Position numbers and translations under genes: made by a program. The notes below the pieces were generated by a model. It was not told the DNA's origin. It saw nothing but the letters and a program-made list of their open reading frames with translations, and did no database searches. DNA of 64,000 nt, from positions 1,364,001 to 1,428,000 of the forward strand of contig NZ_JACVEE010000002.1 in the NCBI RefSeq assembly GCF_015355755.1, written 5' to 3'. The DNA comes from Nocardia sp. XZ_19_385 (lineage in GTDB: Bacteria; Actinomycetota; Actinomycetes; Mycobacteriales; Mycobacteriaceae). Shown here piece after piece: positions 18,796 to 26,620 of this stretch (the first letter of the stretch is position 1; the number at the start of each line of letters is the position of its first letter).

Positions 18796-19160
18796 CGGCC
18801 CGCTCCGCTCGTTTCGGTCAACCGGCGTGTGACTTCGGCTGCGGCGCGGGATATTTCGCGGCAACCGGTGCAGGCCCGCAGGGCGAGGACACACATGACG
18901 TCGAGCAGCGTGACTCCGAGCTCGGCCGCCCGCAGCTGCGCGACCTCCCGGTCCAGCGGCTGTGCGGGTGAAAGCTGCTCCAGCAGAATCATTTCCGCCA
19001 GCACGATGCCGGACAGTGCTTGTTCGCGGGTGAATCGGAGGCTGGTGGGCAGGTAGGACAGCACCCACCCGCCTCGGCCCGGCTCGGGTAGATCGACCCG
19101 GAACGCCACCTCCAAAGCCACGTCGCTCGTGATGAGCCACTCCATTTCGGTGATCGCCAT
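18792..19160 (-). CDS. Hypothetical protein with C-terminal cysteines
   Basis: A 122-aa soluble protein, largely helical in its second half, with three cysteines close together (VMCVLALRACTGCREISRAAAEV, the last two as C-x2-C). No known domain is recognised. It begins MAITEMEWLITSD and is preceded by an AGGGGGG-type purine run. It is translationally coupled to the small membrane protein and divergent from the 950-aa STAND protein, which probably controls it. Confidence 0.65.
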   Translation of the reverse strand: MAITEMEWLITSDVALEVAFRVDLPEPGRGGWVLSYLPTSLRFTREQALSGIVLAEMILLEQLSPAQPLDREVAQLRAAELGVTLLDVMCVLALRACTGCREISRAAAEVTRRLTETSGAGR

Positions 19161-19290
19161 CGCGTGCCCCCCTTTCTGTTTCGCCGCCGACGAGGGTGCA
19201 GTCGTCGACTGATCTCATGGTGACAAGCGCGGGGTGCATTCAGCGATCCCAGCAAACACAGAGATTTCATGGCTAACAGCAGCGCCTTGA

Positions 19291-19348
19291 CCAGCGGAAA
19301 TACCGCTGGTACCCAGGAAATATCACAACCGTCGTCCGGAATTTCCGG
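19291..19348. promoter_or_regulatory. Inverted repeats upstream of the STAND protein
   Basis: ACCAGCGG (19291-19298) and CCGCTGGT (19304-19311) form a perfect inverted repeat around AAATA. A second, CCGGAA-T-TTCCGG, lies at 19336-19348. Both sit between the divergent 122-aa gene and the STAND gene, which carries its own DNA-binding domain, so autoregulation is likely. ACCAGCGGAAA also occurs at 16124 before the TPR/AAA operon. Confidence 0.5.
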
Positions 19349-19380
19349 CGCGGGGCCCGGTTTGGTGAAAGGGCACTGCC

Positions 19381-22233
19381 ATGCGCACTGGTGAGAGCGG
19401 CCGCGGCGGTTACGGCGCCGAGGATCGCAGGCGGGTCCGGGAGACCTTTCTCGGCCTCGGACTGGCCGGGCACGAGCTGCTGGAGCCGCTGGTCGCCGAG
19501 TTCCGGCAGGGCGGATGCCGGCCCCGGCTGGCGTGGCGGCACGCCAATGAACTCACCCAGTCCGCGGTGGCCGAACGCTACAACGAGATCGTCGGCGGGC
19601 ACGCGATGAAGGCGAGCCGGGTCTCGGAATACGAGGCCTGGCCGCACGGGCGCAGCGCCGTCCGGCCGACCGTGAGCGTCCTGAAAACCCTTGCCGCCAT
19701 TTACCGTACGACCTGGGACGAGCTGATCGACGTCGCCGATATCGGCGCCATGCCGGAGGCGGAGCGCCATGAGCTGCGCAACGCCTGGGCCAAGCGCGCC
19801 GAGAGCCGGCTGACCATCTCGGCCGCCGGTGACCTGCCCGCCGAGGTGCCGCATTTCACCGGTCGCGAGGCGGCGAAATGGGCGCTGCACGACCGGGTGA
19901 TCGGGCATCTGCACGGCCGCCTGTCCGCGGTGCACGTCATCGACGGGCCGCCCGGCATCGGTAAGACGGTGCTGGCCCGCTACGCGCTGGCGGCCTTCGC
20001 CCGGCATTTCCCGGACGGTCCGCTCTGGTTCGACCTGCACGGCCACACCGTGGGCCGCGAGCCGCGCGAACCCGACGAGGTGCTGTCCCGGCTGCTGGTG
20101 GAGATCGGGGTGCCGCCGGAGAGCATCGAGGTCGACCCGGGGGCCCGGCCCGCCCAGTGGCGCAACGCCATGAAGGCGCGCCGGATGCTGCTCGTGTTCG
20201 ACAACGTGCTCGACAGCGATCAGGTGAAACCGCTGCTCCCGCAAGCAGATGGGTGTTTCGTGCTGATCACCAGCCGGGCCAAGCTCACCGGGCTGGCCGG
20301 TTCGTCGCCGCTGCATCTGGACCCGCTGTCGGCCGCCGAAGCCGAGCGTCTGCTGGTCCGGCTCGCGGATCTGCGGCCGGGTTACGACGCCGCGGCGGTG
20401 CGCCAGATCCTGGAGACCTCGGGGGGTGTGCCGATGGCGATCCGATTGATCGCCGGTCAGATCGCCCATCACGGTGAGGAACTGCTGGCCGACAGCGCGC
20501 TCGAGTTCGCGGCACTCACGCAGCGGCTGAAACAGTCTCCGGCCCAATATGTTCTGGGCGAATCCGCCGCCCAGGACATCATGGAATGGTTCAGCGCCGA
20601 GGGTGAGTCGATGCTCGCGGCCTACGAGGTGTCCTATCGACGGTTGCGAGACCCCGCGCAACGCCGGGCATTACGTCTGCTCGGCTGGTACCCGGGCCCG
20701 GAAATCTCGGCCGACACCATCATCATGGCCGTCGCGGTCAACGGTGCCGAGGCGAAAGTCTTGCTGCGCAAGCTGTTCGAAGCGGGGTTCCTGGAATATT
20801 CGCGGACTCGCCGCACCGGCGGCCGCCGCTATCGCATGCACGATTTGACCCGCCTCTTCGCCAGACTCCATGCCGAGCAAGAGGATTCACCCTCCGACCA
20901 CGCCGCTGTCCTGGGCCGTTTGATCGGCGGCAACCTGGCCTTCGCCCGGCAAATGAGCACGCCGAAACAGCCAGGCCCCGGGGTCGGCGCGCGTCATGCC
21001 TATCCGGAGGACGCGGCGGCCTCGGCCGAATACGCCCAAGCCGAGGAATGGCTCATGGCGGAACGGGAGAACCTGCTCGCCTGCATCGACGCGGCGCCGT
21101 TCACCGCCGAGACCGCGGAGCTGGCCCGGCGGCTCGCGCCCGCGCTGTGGGGGTTGAGTTACTGGGCCGACGCACACTGGCTCTACGACAAGGCGCTGCA
21201 GGTCGCACGTCGTATCTCCGACCGGCGCACCGAGACCGGCGTGCTGCTGGAGCTGGGGCGGATCGATCAGATCGGCGGCCTGTACAAACCGGCCCGGACC
21301 GCCTTCCAGCGGGCCTTCGACATCGCGGTCGAGCAGGACGACACGCACCGGCAGGCCGAGGCGATGTGTGAACTCGGCCAGACCGCGTGGCTGACCGGTG
21401 ATCACAGTGGCGCGGAATGGTTCTACAACAAGGCGCTGCGGATCGCCTGCGACGTCGGATATCGCGAGGCCGAATGCGACGCCCGCAACGGTCTGGGGCA
21501 CGTCGAACGGCTGGCCTGCCATTACGGTGTGGCGCGACAGCATTTCCAGAAGGCGGGCGAGATCGCCGACGCCATCGGCGATCGCGTCCGGGCGGCCTCG
21601 GTGCTGTGGGGGTACGGCGAGGTGGTCCGCCGGATGGGCGACACCGACACCGCGCGCCGGGTTTACACCGACGCGTTGCGGATCGCCCGCCAGTTCAATC
21701 ACCCACGGACCCAAGGTGATGCGCTGCGCGGGCTCGGGCACGTGGCGCGCTACGTGGGGGACTGGGAGGCCGCGCGGCGCTACTACAGCGACGCGCTGGA
21801 AATGGCGGTGCGGATCCGGGATCGGCACGGCGAGGCCTGGGCGCTCTGGGGGCTGGGCAACGTGGAGCGCAACGGGTCGGAATTGGCTACGGCGCGAATG
21901 CGTTTCGGCGCCGCCCACGACATCGCCGTGGAGCTGAACCTGACCCTCGGCCAGGTCGACATTCTGCGCGGCATCGGCCATATCGAACTGGAACAGGGCA
22001 ACCACGACGAGGCCCGCCGCCGCTATGCCGACTCGCTGCGGGCGGCCGAGCGGATCAGCGACCGGCACGGCCGGGCGGACGGTTTGCGCAGCCTGGGGGA
22101 GGTGCACGCCGCCACGGGCAACATCGCCGAGGCGCGGGCGTGCCTGACCGAGTCCATGGAGCTGTTCGAGGCCATCGGCGTGCCGCTGGTCTCAGAGGTG
22201 CGTGCCGCACTGGATCGACTGGATAAACTCTAA
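19381..22233 (+). CDS. HTH-STAND NTPase-TPR regulator
   Basis: A 950-aa multidomain protein. Residues ~50-130 resemble an XRE-type helix-turn-helix (ELTQSAVAERYNEIVGG... SRVSEYEAW). A STAND/NB-ARC ATPase follows, with HFTGREAA before Walker A GPPGIGKT (~190), Walker B MLLVFDNV (~270), LITSRAKL as the sensor segment and GGVPMAIRLIAGQI as the GxP motif. From about 570 to the end are TPR repeats (repeated G-x2-ER... A-L-x-I-A pattern). STAND proteins are signal-activated switches that oligomerise; with an HTH head this is most simply a transcriptional regulator like the AfsR group, or a defence-type sensor. The inducer is unknown. Confidence 0.85.
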   Translation: MRTGESGRGGYGAEDRRRVRETFLGLGLAGHELLEPLVAEFRQGGCRPRLAWRHANELTQSAVAERYNEIVGGHAMKASRVSEYEAWPHGRSAVRPTVSVLKTLAAIYRTTWDELIDVADIGAMPEAERHELRNAWAKRAESRLTISAAGDLPAEVPHFTGREAAKWALHDRVIGHLHGRLSAVHVIDGPPGIGKTVLARYALAAFARHFPDGPLWFDLHGHTVGREPREPDEVLSRLLVEIGVPPESIEVDPGARPAQWRNAMKARRMLLVFDNVLDSDQVKPLLPQADGCFVLITSRAKLTGLAGSSPLHLDPLSAAEAERLLVRLADLRPGYDAAAVRQILETSGGVPMAIRLIAGQIAHHGEELLADSALEFAALTQRLKQSPAQYVLGESAAQDIMEWFSAEGESMLAAYEVSYRRLRDPAQRRALRLLGWYPGPEISADTIIMAVAVNGAEAKVLLRKLFEAGFLEYSRTRRTGGRRYRMHDLTRLFARLHAEQEDSPSDHAAVLGRLIGGNLAFARQMSTPKQPGPGVGARHAYPEDAAASAEYAQAEEWLMAERENLLACIDAAPFTAETAELARRLAPALWGLSYWADAHWLYDKALQVARRISDRRTETGVLLELGRIDQIGGLYKPARTAFQRAFDIAVEQDDTHRQAEAMCELGQTAWLTGDHSGAEWFYNKALRIACDVGYREAECDARNGLGHVERLACHYGVARQHFQKAGEIADAIGDRVRAASVLWGYGEVVRRMGDTDTARRVYTDALRIARQFNHPRTQGDALRGLGHVARYVGDWEAARRYYSDALEMAVRIRDRHGEAWALWGLGNVERNGSELATARMRFGAAHDIAVELNLTLGQVDILRGIGHIELEQGNHDEARRRYADSLRAAERISDRHGRADGLRSLGEVHAATGNIAEARACLTESMELFEAIGVPLVSEVRAALDRLDKL

Positions 22234-22253
22234 TTCTTGACTAATTCCAGAAA
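22234..22253. promoter_or_regulatory. FurA box / furA promoter
   Basis: TTCTTGACTAATTCCAGAAA lies 18 bases before the furA ATG. It matches closely the AT-rich operator that FurA binds upstream of furA-katG in mycobacteria and the related catalase regulator in Streptomyces. TTGACT inside it would serve as the -35 box. Oxidation of FurA should release it and induce furA-katA. Confidence 0.85.
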
Positions 22254-22271
22254 AGCCTCCACGATGGGTTC

Positions 22272-22718
22272 ATGCACACCACCGGCACCGACCCACGCGA
22301 GTGGTTGCGGCACGCGGGCCTGCGGGTCACCGCGCCGCGGCTGGCCGTGCTGCGTGCCGTCGCGGACCGGCCGCATTCCGATGCCGACACGGTGGCGGTC
22401 ACCGTGCGGGAAGCGCTCGGGTCGGTGTCCACGCAGGCCGTCTACGACGTGCTCCGGGCCTGCGTGCGCGCCGGGATCCTGCGGCGCATCGAGCCCGCGG
22501 GCTCGTCCGCGCTGTACGAGACCCGAACCGGTGACAACCATCACCACCTGGTGTGCAGGAACTGCGGCACGGTCGCCGATGTCGACTGCGCTGTGGGATC
22601 AGCCCCCTGCCTGACCCCAGTGGACGCCCACGGATTCGTCGTCGACGAAGCCGAGGTCGTGTTCTGGGGCACTTGCCCAACCTGTCAAAGTTCAAAAGCC
22701 GAGGAGGCTTTCGCATGA
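22272..22718 (+). CDS. furA: Fur-family peroxide-responsive repressor
   Basis: A 148-aa Fur-family metalloregulator. The winged helix spans about residues 10-80 ([19 protein letters not shown]... [23 protein letters not shown]). The HHH stretch near 90-92 is in the regulatory metal region. Structural zinc cysteines are C95/C98 (CRNC) and C135/C138 (CPTC). It represses its own operon with katA, and its stop overlaps the katA start in ATGA. The FurA box upstream makes the FurA/CatR role much more likely than iron-Fur or Zur. Confidence 0.93.
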   Translation: MHTTGTDPREWLRHAGLRVTAPRLAVLRAVADRPHSDADTVAVTVREALGSVSTQAVYDVLRACVRAGILRRIEPAGSSALYETRTGDNHHHLVCRNCGTVADVDCAVGSAPCLTPVDAHGFVVDEAEVVFWGTCPTCQSSKAEEAFA

Positions 22719-24175
22719 TCAAGCCGACAACCACGAACACCGGCACCCCGGTCCCCAGCGACGACGAGTCCCTCACCGCGGGCGCGCAGGGCCCGATCCT
22801 GCTGCACGACCACTACCTGATCGAGAAGCTCGCGCACTTCAACCGCGAGCGGGTGCCGGAGCGCGTCGTGCACGCCAAGGGCTCGGGCGCCTACGGCGAG
22901 CTGGTTGTCACCAACGACGTCAGCCGCTTCACCAAGGCCAAGCTCTTCCAACCGGGCGCGCGCTCGGAGTCGCTGGTGCGTTTCTCGACTGTCGCCGGTG
23001 AGCAGGGCAGCCCCGACACCTGGCGCGATCCGCGCGGTTTCGCGGTGAAGTTCTACACCGAAGACGGCAACTACGACATCGTCGGCAACAACACCCCGGT
23101 GTTCTTCATCAAGGACCCGATCAAGTTCCCCGATTTCATCCACTCGCAGAAGCGCCTGCCCGGCAGTGGTCTGCGCGACCACACCATGCAGTGGGATTTC
23201 TGGACCCTGCGCCCGGAGACCGCGCACCAGGTGACCTGGCTGATGGGTGACCGCGGCATCCCGAAGACCTACCGGCACATGGACGGTTTCGGTTCGCACA
23301 CCTACCAGTGGATCAACGCCGAGGGCGAGCGCTTCTGGGTGAAATACCACTTCAAGACCGATCAGGGCATCGAGTTCCTGACCCAGGCCGAGGCCGACAC
23401 CCTGGCCGGTTCCAGCCCCGACCACCACCGCAAGGACCTCTACGAGGCCATCGAGCGCGGCGACTTCCCGAGCTGGACCCTCAAGGTTCAGGTCATGCCG
23501 GTCGCTGAGGCGGAGTCCTACCGCTTCAACCCGTTCGACCTGACCAAGGTGTGGTCGCAGAAGGATTACCCGCTGATCGAGGTGGGCCGCTGGACGCTGA
23601 ACCGCAACCCCGGCAACTTCCACGTCGACATCGAGCAGGCCGCCTTCGCGCCGTCGAATCTCGTTCCGGGCATTGGTTTCTCGCCGGACAAGATGCTGCT
23701 CGGCCGCGTCTTCGCCTACGCCGACGCGCACCGCTACCGCATCGGCGTCAACCACCACGAGCTGCCGCCGAACCGGGCCAAGGCCGCCGAGGTGAACTCC
23801 TACTCCAAGGAGGGCGCCATGCGTTTCGGCTACAACGACGCCAGCGTCCCGGTCTACGCCCCCAACTCCTTCGGCGGCCCGCACGCCCAGCCGCATCAGG
23901 CCCCCGACGGCGGCGCCTGGGACTTCGACCCCACCATGCTGCGCGCCGGCTACATCCAGCACCGCGAGGACAACGACTTCGCCCAGGCCGGCACCCTGGT
24001 CCGCGAGGTCCTGAACGACGACGAGCGCGACCGCCTGGTAGCCAACGTCTCGGGCCACATCCTCGGCGGCGTCCAGGAACCCATCCTGTCCCGCGTCTTC
24101 CAGTACTGGAAGAACGTCGACGCCGACCTCGGCAAGCGCATCGAGGTAGCAGTCCGCGAGGGCCTCGAGGGCTGA
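22715..24175 (+). CDS. katA: Monofunctional haem catalase
   Basis: Converts H2O2 to water and oxygen. The 486-aa size is that of a small-subunit catalase. The distal histidine is in [13 protein letters not shown], the distal Asn in [14 protein letters not shown] is in its usual place, and the haem-ligand tyrosine is in [12 protein letters not shown] (R-x-F-x-Y-x-D-x4-R). The start at 22715 has GAGGAGG upstream and overlaps the furA stop, so FurA and its target are one transcript. A strong terminator follows at 24214. Mycobacterial furA usually precedes katG, a different catalase family, so the pairing here is closer to Streptomyces. Confidence 0.95.
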   Translation: MIKPTTTNTGTPVPSDDESLTAGAQGPILLHDHYLIEKLAHFNRERVPERVVHAKGSGAYGELVVTNDVSRFTKAKLFQPGARSESLVRFSTVAGEQGSPDTWRDPRGFAVKFYTEDGNYDIVGNNTPVFFIKDPIKFPDFIHSQKRLPGSGLRDHTMQWDFWTLRPETAHQVTWLMGDRGIPKTYRHMDGFGSHTYQWINAEGERFWVKYHFKTDQGIEFLTQAEADTLAGSSPDHHRKDLYEAIERGDFPSWTLKVQVMPVAEAESYRFNPFDLTKVWSQKDYPLIEVGRWTLNRNPGNFHVDIEQAAFAPSNLVPGIGFSPDKMLLGRVFAYADAHRYRIGVNHHELPPNRAKAAEVNSYSKEGAMRFGYNDASVPVYAPNSFGGPHAQPHQAPDGGAWDFDPTMLRAGYIQHREDNDFAQAGTLVREVLNDDERDRLVANVSGHILGGVQEPILSRVFQYWKNVDADLGKRIEVAVREGLEG

Positions 24176-24213
24176 CCTCCGGCAACACCCAACTGAATAA
24201 CTGAACCCCCCAG

Positions 24214-24259
24214 GTCGGGGAGGTGCGTGTCCACCCAGGTCGCACCTCCCCGACTTTTG
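24214..24259 (+). terminator. Rho-independent terminator after katA
   Basis: Perfect 14-bp stem GTCGGGGAGGTGCG (24214-24227) and CGCACCTCCCCGAC (24241-24254) followed by TTTTGT. It also lies just past the 3' end of the convergent small membrane-protein gene. Confidence 0.9.
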
Positions 24260-24283
24260 TCTACCCAGGGGGCGGGTGGGCAA

Positions 24284-24709
24284 TCATGGGATCACGCGGC
24301 GGGCGCGGAGGCCGGCGCTGCCGATGGCGAGAGCGGCCGTGATCTCGAAAATGGCTGCGAACCAAGAGAATCCGGTGACCTTCGCCGAGGCAGGTGGGTT
24401 GATGAAGCTGTCACTGAAGGGGCCGAACCAGTCCGGGAAGAGATGGACCAGGGTGAAGCCGATCGCGCTGGCGAAACCGACCAGGATGGCGGCGGGCGGG
24501 GCCCAGCGGTGGCCGGTGGCCACCAGCGCGATGGTGATGACGGCCGCGAACATCTGGATGGTGCCCAGGGCCATGACGGTGGAGGACACCGTGTCCATGC
24601 CGCGGCGTAGGTGATCGTAGCCGTGCACTACCAGCGCGACCGCGAAGATGGCTGTGGCCCAACGTAACGCGGGAACTGGTTCGGTCCGGGTGGTGGTGGG
24701 GTGAGTCAT
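24284..24709 (-). CDS. Four-helix integral membrane protein, unknown function
   Basis: A 141-aa protein with four hydrophobic helices: ATAIFAVALVVHGYDHLRRG, TVMALGTIQMFAAVITIALVA, PPAAILVGFASAIGFTLVHLFPDWFG and the C-terminal WFAAIFEITAALAIGSAGL. The conserved-looking HGYDH and HLFPDW motifs sit at helix ends. ATG at 24709 starts the natural MTHPTTTRTE; the longer upstream frame is not gene-like. No family name is recalled. Confidence 0.65.
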   Translation of the reverse strand: MTHPTTTRTEPVPALRWATAIFAVALVVHGYDHLRRGMDTVSSTVMALGTIQMFAAVITIALVATGHRWAPPAAILVGFASAIGFTLVHLFPDWFGPFSDSFINPPASAKVTGFSWFAAIFEITAALAIGSAGLRARRVIP

Positions 24710-24792
24710 GGCGACGCCAATCGGGCGGAGTGCGAATTGTCTACGACCGAGTGTAGTAGAAGGGCCGCCGTAATGCGGGGATTCCCGCGGTC

Positions 24793-24852
24793 CTAGAGCA
24801 GCCCCCACCAATAGAGCAGGCAGGCAAGGACCCAGACCACCACGGTTTCCAT
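24793..24852 (-). CDS. Possible 19-aa hydrophobic peptide
   Basis: A minus-strand frame reads METVVVWVLACLLYWWGLL then TAG, a single membrane helix. GGAAAG lies four bases before the ATG. An in-frame ATG at 24888 would make it 31 aa, about the size of KdpF-type peptides, but no kdp gene is nearby. Very short frames are often chance, so this is tentative. Confidence 0.3.
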   Translation of the reverse strand: METVVVWVLACLLYWWGLL

Positions 24853-25037
24853 CGACTTTCCAATCCTCGTTGGTGCACCGACCTCCATCATCCGCCATGA
24901 GCCGTCGGTGCGTCGATGATTGGTCCTCTACCTGCATTTTTGGTCGTACAAGTTCTTCTTAAGACCCCACTAAGGCCGCGGTTGCAAAGTTGTCTCAACG
25001 CCGGAGCACAGCCACCAACCGGGGGTGGGGGATCCGG

Positions 25038-25073
25038 GACCCGGCCTGTCTACGAGGGGTGGCAGGCCGGGTC
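25038..25073. repeat. Constant-loop hairpin 1
   Basis: Perfect 11-bp arms GACCCGGCCTG (25038-25048) and CAGGCCGGGTC (25063-25073) around a 14-base loop containing ACGAGGGGTG. First of three hairpins that share the loop but not the stem. Confidence 0.75.
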
Positions 25074-25088
25074 GCGGAGGTAAAGCCA

Positions 25089-25130
25089 ACCGGGCCGGTG
25101 CACGAGGGGTGACCGGCCCGGTCGGTTTTT
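25089..25130. repeat. Constant-loop hairpin 2 with T-tract
   Basis: Perfect 11-bp arms ACCGGGCCGGT (25089-25099) and ACCGGCCCGGT (25112-25122) around GCACGAGGGGTG. TTTTT at 25126-25130 follows on the plus strand, so this one could act as a terminator. Confidence 0.75.
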
Positions 25131-25228
25131 ACCGGGCAGTACTCAGTGGCTCTTCCGGGAGCTGATCGGCGCCGCGCCGCTGCCGAAGGTAACCATTCGG
25201 GGTGCGCCGACGATCCCACCCACGGGTA

Positions 25229-25265
25229 TGGGCGGGCCGATCACGAGGGGTGACCGGCCCGCCCA
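25229..25265. repeat. Constant-loop hairpin 3
   Basis: Perfect 11-bp arms TGGGCGGGCCG (25229-25239) and CGGCCCGCCCA (25255-25265) around a 15-base loop containing CACGAGGGGTG. It ends 15 bases from the stop of the minus-strand FAD monooxygenase and could be its 3' end. No T-tract follows on that strand. Confidence 0.75.
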
Positions 25266-25279
25266 GCGGTTCAGAATTG

Positions 25280-26512
25280 TCAGACCGCCTGCACGGAGTA
25301 GTCCGGCAGGTCGTAATCCTCGGTCGAACTCATCATCTTGATCATCAAGGGCCGCAGCGGCTTCCAGAGCATCAGCTTGGTCATGGCCTGGCCGGCGCGG
25401 ATGCCGAAGCGCGTCATCGGCGTCATCGCCTTCAGCCCGCCCGGGGGCAGGTCCCGCGACTTCGCGACGAACGGCCCCATCACTTCCTGGTAGCGGACCA
25501 GCGCCTGCGGCAGATCGCCTGTGTGCGCGGCGATCTCACCGGCCAGCACGTAGGCGCCGGTGATGGCCATCGCGGTGCCCTGCCCGGCCAGCGGCGAGCC
25601 GCAGAAGGCCGAATCGCCGAGCAGCACCACCCGGCCCTCCGACCAGCTCGGCAGGTCGATCCGGGCCAGCTCGTCGAAGTAGAAGTCTTGGGCCTGCGCC
25701 ATTTTCGCGACGATGGTGTCCGCTTCCCAGCCGCCCCCGGCCAGCTTTTCCCGGATCAACTGCTGCTGGGCGGCGATATCCCGGCGCAGCGCGGGGTCGG
25801 CGCTGGTGCGGATGGTGATGATCGCCTTGCAGGTCGCCGGGTCGTTGTCGGGCCGAATCCCGATCATGGCGCCGCCGACCATCGAGTGCATGGAGAACCA
25901 ATGCGGCTCCAGGCCGGCGGGCGTGGGCATGGTGAAGAAGGACATGTAGCCGCCGAGGTAGGTGCTGAACTCCTCCTCGGGTCCGAAGGCCAAGCGGCGG
26001 GTGGCCGAGTGCAGGCCGTCCGCGCCGATGACGAGGTCGTACCGCTCGGTCGCGCCGGAGCCGAAGGTGACGTCCACGCCGTCCGCGTCCTGCTCGATCG
26101 CGGTGATCCACTCGCCGTAGCGGTAGTCGACTCCGCCCGCCGCCTCGAGCTCGTCCAGCAGCACCTGGTTCAGATCGCCTCGGGTGATCTCGATTTCGGC
26201 GACGGCGCCCTTGCCGTCGAAGGCCTCCATGTCCATCCGCAGGATTTCCGCGCCCTCGGCGTCGAGGTAGATCAGGCCGCGCTCGTCCATCTGGTGCTTG
26301 CGGATGCCGGGCATCAGGCCCATCCGCTCGGCGACCTCGCCGCTGGCGCCGCGCAGGTCGACCGACTGCCCGCCGGGCCGGGGAGCGGTGGCGCGCTCGA
26401 CCACGGTGGCGCGGATGCCGGCCCGGAGCAGTTGCAGCGCAACGGCATTGCCACCGATGCCACCGCCGGAAACGAGGATGCGGGGCTGGGTGGTGGAGTG
26501 GTCGGCGTTCAT
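25280..26512 (-). CDS. FAD-dependent monooxygenase (PHBH/TetX-like)
   Basis: A 410-aa class A flavin monooxygenase. The FAD/ADP motif is ILVSGGGIGGNAVALQLLRAG (G-x-G-x2-G), the second motif is DLVIGADGLHSATRR (the D-G fingerprint), and the third is GRVVLLGDSAFCGSPLAGQGTAMAI (the GD motif near the flavin). It would hydroxylate an aromatic or polyketide-like substrate with NAD(P)H and O2; TetX-like drug inactivation is one possibility only. Strong palindromes upstream (26537-26589) suggest repressor control, but no regulator gene is adjacent. Confidence 0.9.
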   Translation of the reverse strand: MNADHSTTQPRILVSGGGIGGNAVALQLLRAGIRATVVERATAPRPGGQSVDLRGASGEVAERMGLMPGIRKHQMDERGLIYLDAEGAEILRMDMEAFDGKGAVAEIEITRGDLNQVLLDELEAAGGVDYRYGEWITAIEQDADGVDVTFGSGATERYDLVIGADGLHSATRRLAFGPEEEFSTYLGGYMSFFTMPTPAGLEPHWFSMHSMVGGAMIGIRPDNDPATCKAIITIRTSADPALRRDIAAQQQLIREKLAGGGWEADTIVAKMAQAQDFYFDELARIDLPSWSEGRVVLLGDSAFCGSPLAGQGTAMAITGAYVLAGEIAAHTGDLPQALVRYQEVMGPFVAKSRDLPPGGLKAMTPMTRFGIRAGQAMTKLMLWKPLRPLMIKMMSSTEDYDLPDYSVQAV

Positions 26513-26536
26513 TTGCGGTCCTCTTTGTTAGAGCGA

Positions 26537-26589
26537 ATGTCTTAGACATATGTCTAACAGAGGTCTTGCACATTTGTCTAGTACAAATG
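26537..26589. promoter_or_regulatory. Clustered palindromic operators upstream of the FAD monooxygenase
   Basis: TTAGACATATGTCTAA (26542-26557) is a perfect 16-bp palindrome. ATGTCTTAGACAT (26537-26549) overlaps it as a second palindrome. CATTTGT (26571-26577) and ACAAATG (26583-26589) form a third site. All are in the AT-rich 108-bp gap between the monooxygenase start and the allophanate hydrolase stop, which is the natural place for a TetR- or MarR-type operator. Confidence 0.75.
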
Positions 26590-26620
26590 TTTAAGACGGT
26601 CGTTTGTCGAGGTCAGAGGT

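Larger units (their letters stand above)
24710..25279. other. Long intergenic region with structured repeats
   Basis: 570 bases without a conventional gene. It holds a possible 19-31 aa hydrophobic peptide on the minus strand (24793), an inverted repeat GCACCGAC/GTCGGTGC (24875-24882, 24904-24911), and three strong hairpins with an identical loop (25038-25265), listed separately. Confidence 0.6.

Noticed and set aside
22685..24283. 532-codon minus-strand frame over katA
   Set aside because: Mirror of the catalase reading frame with no recognisable motifs.
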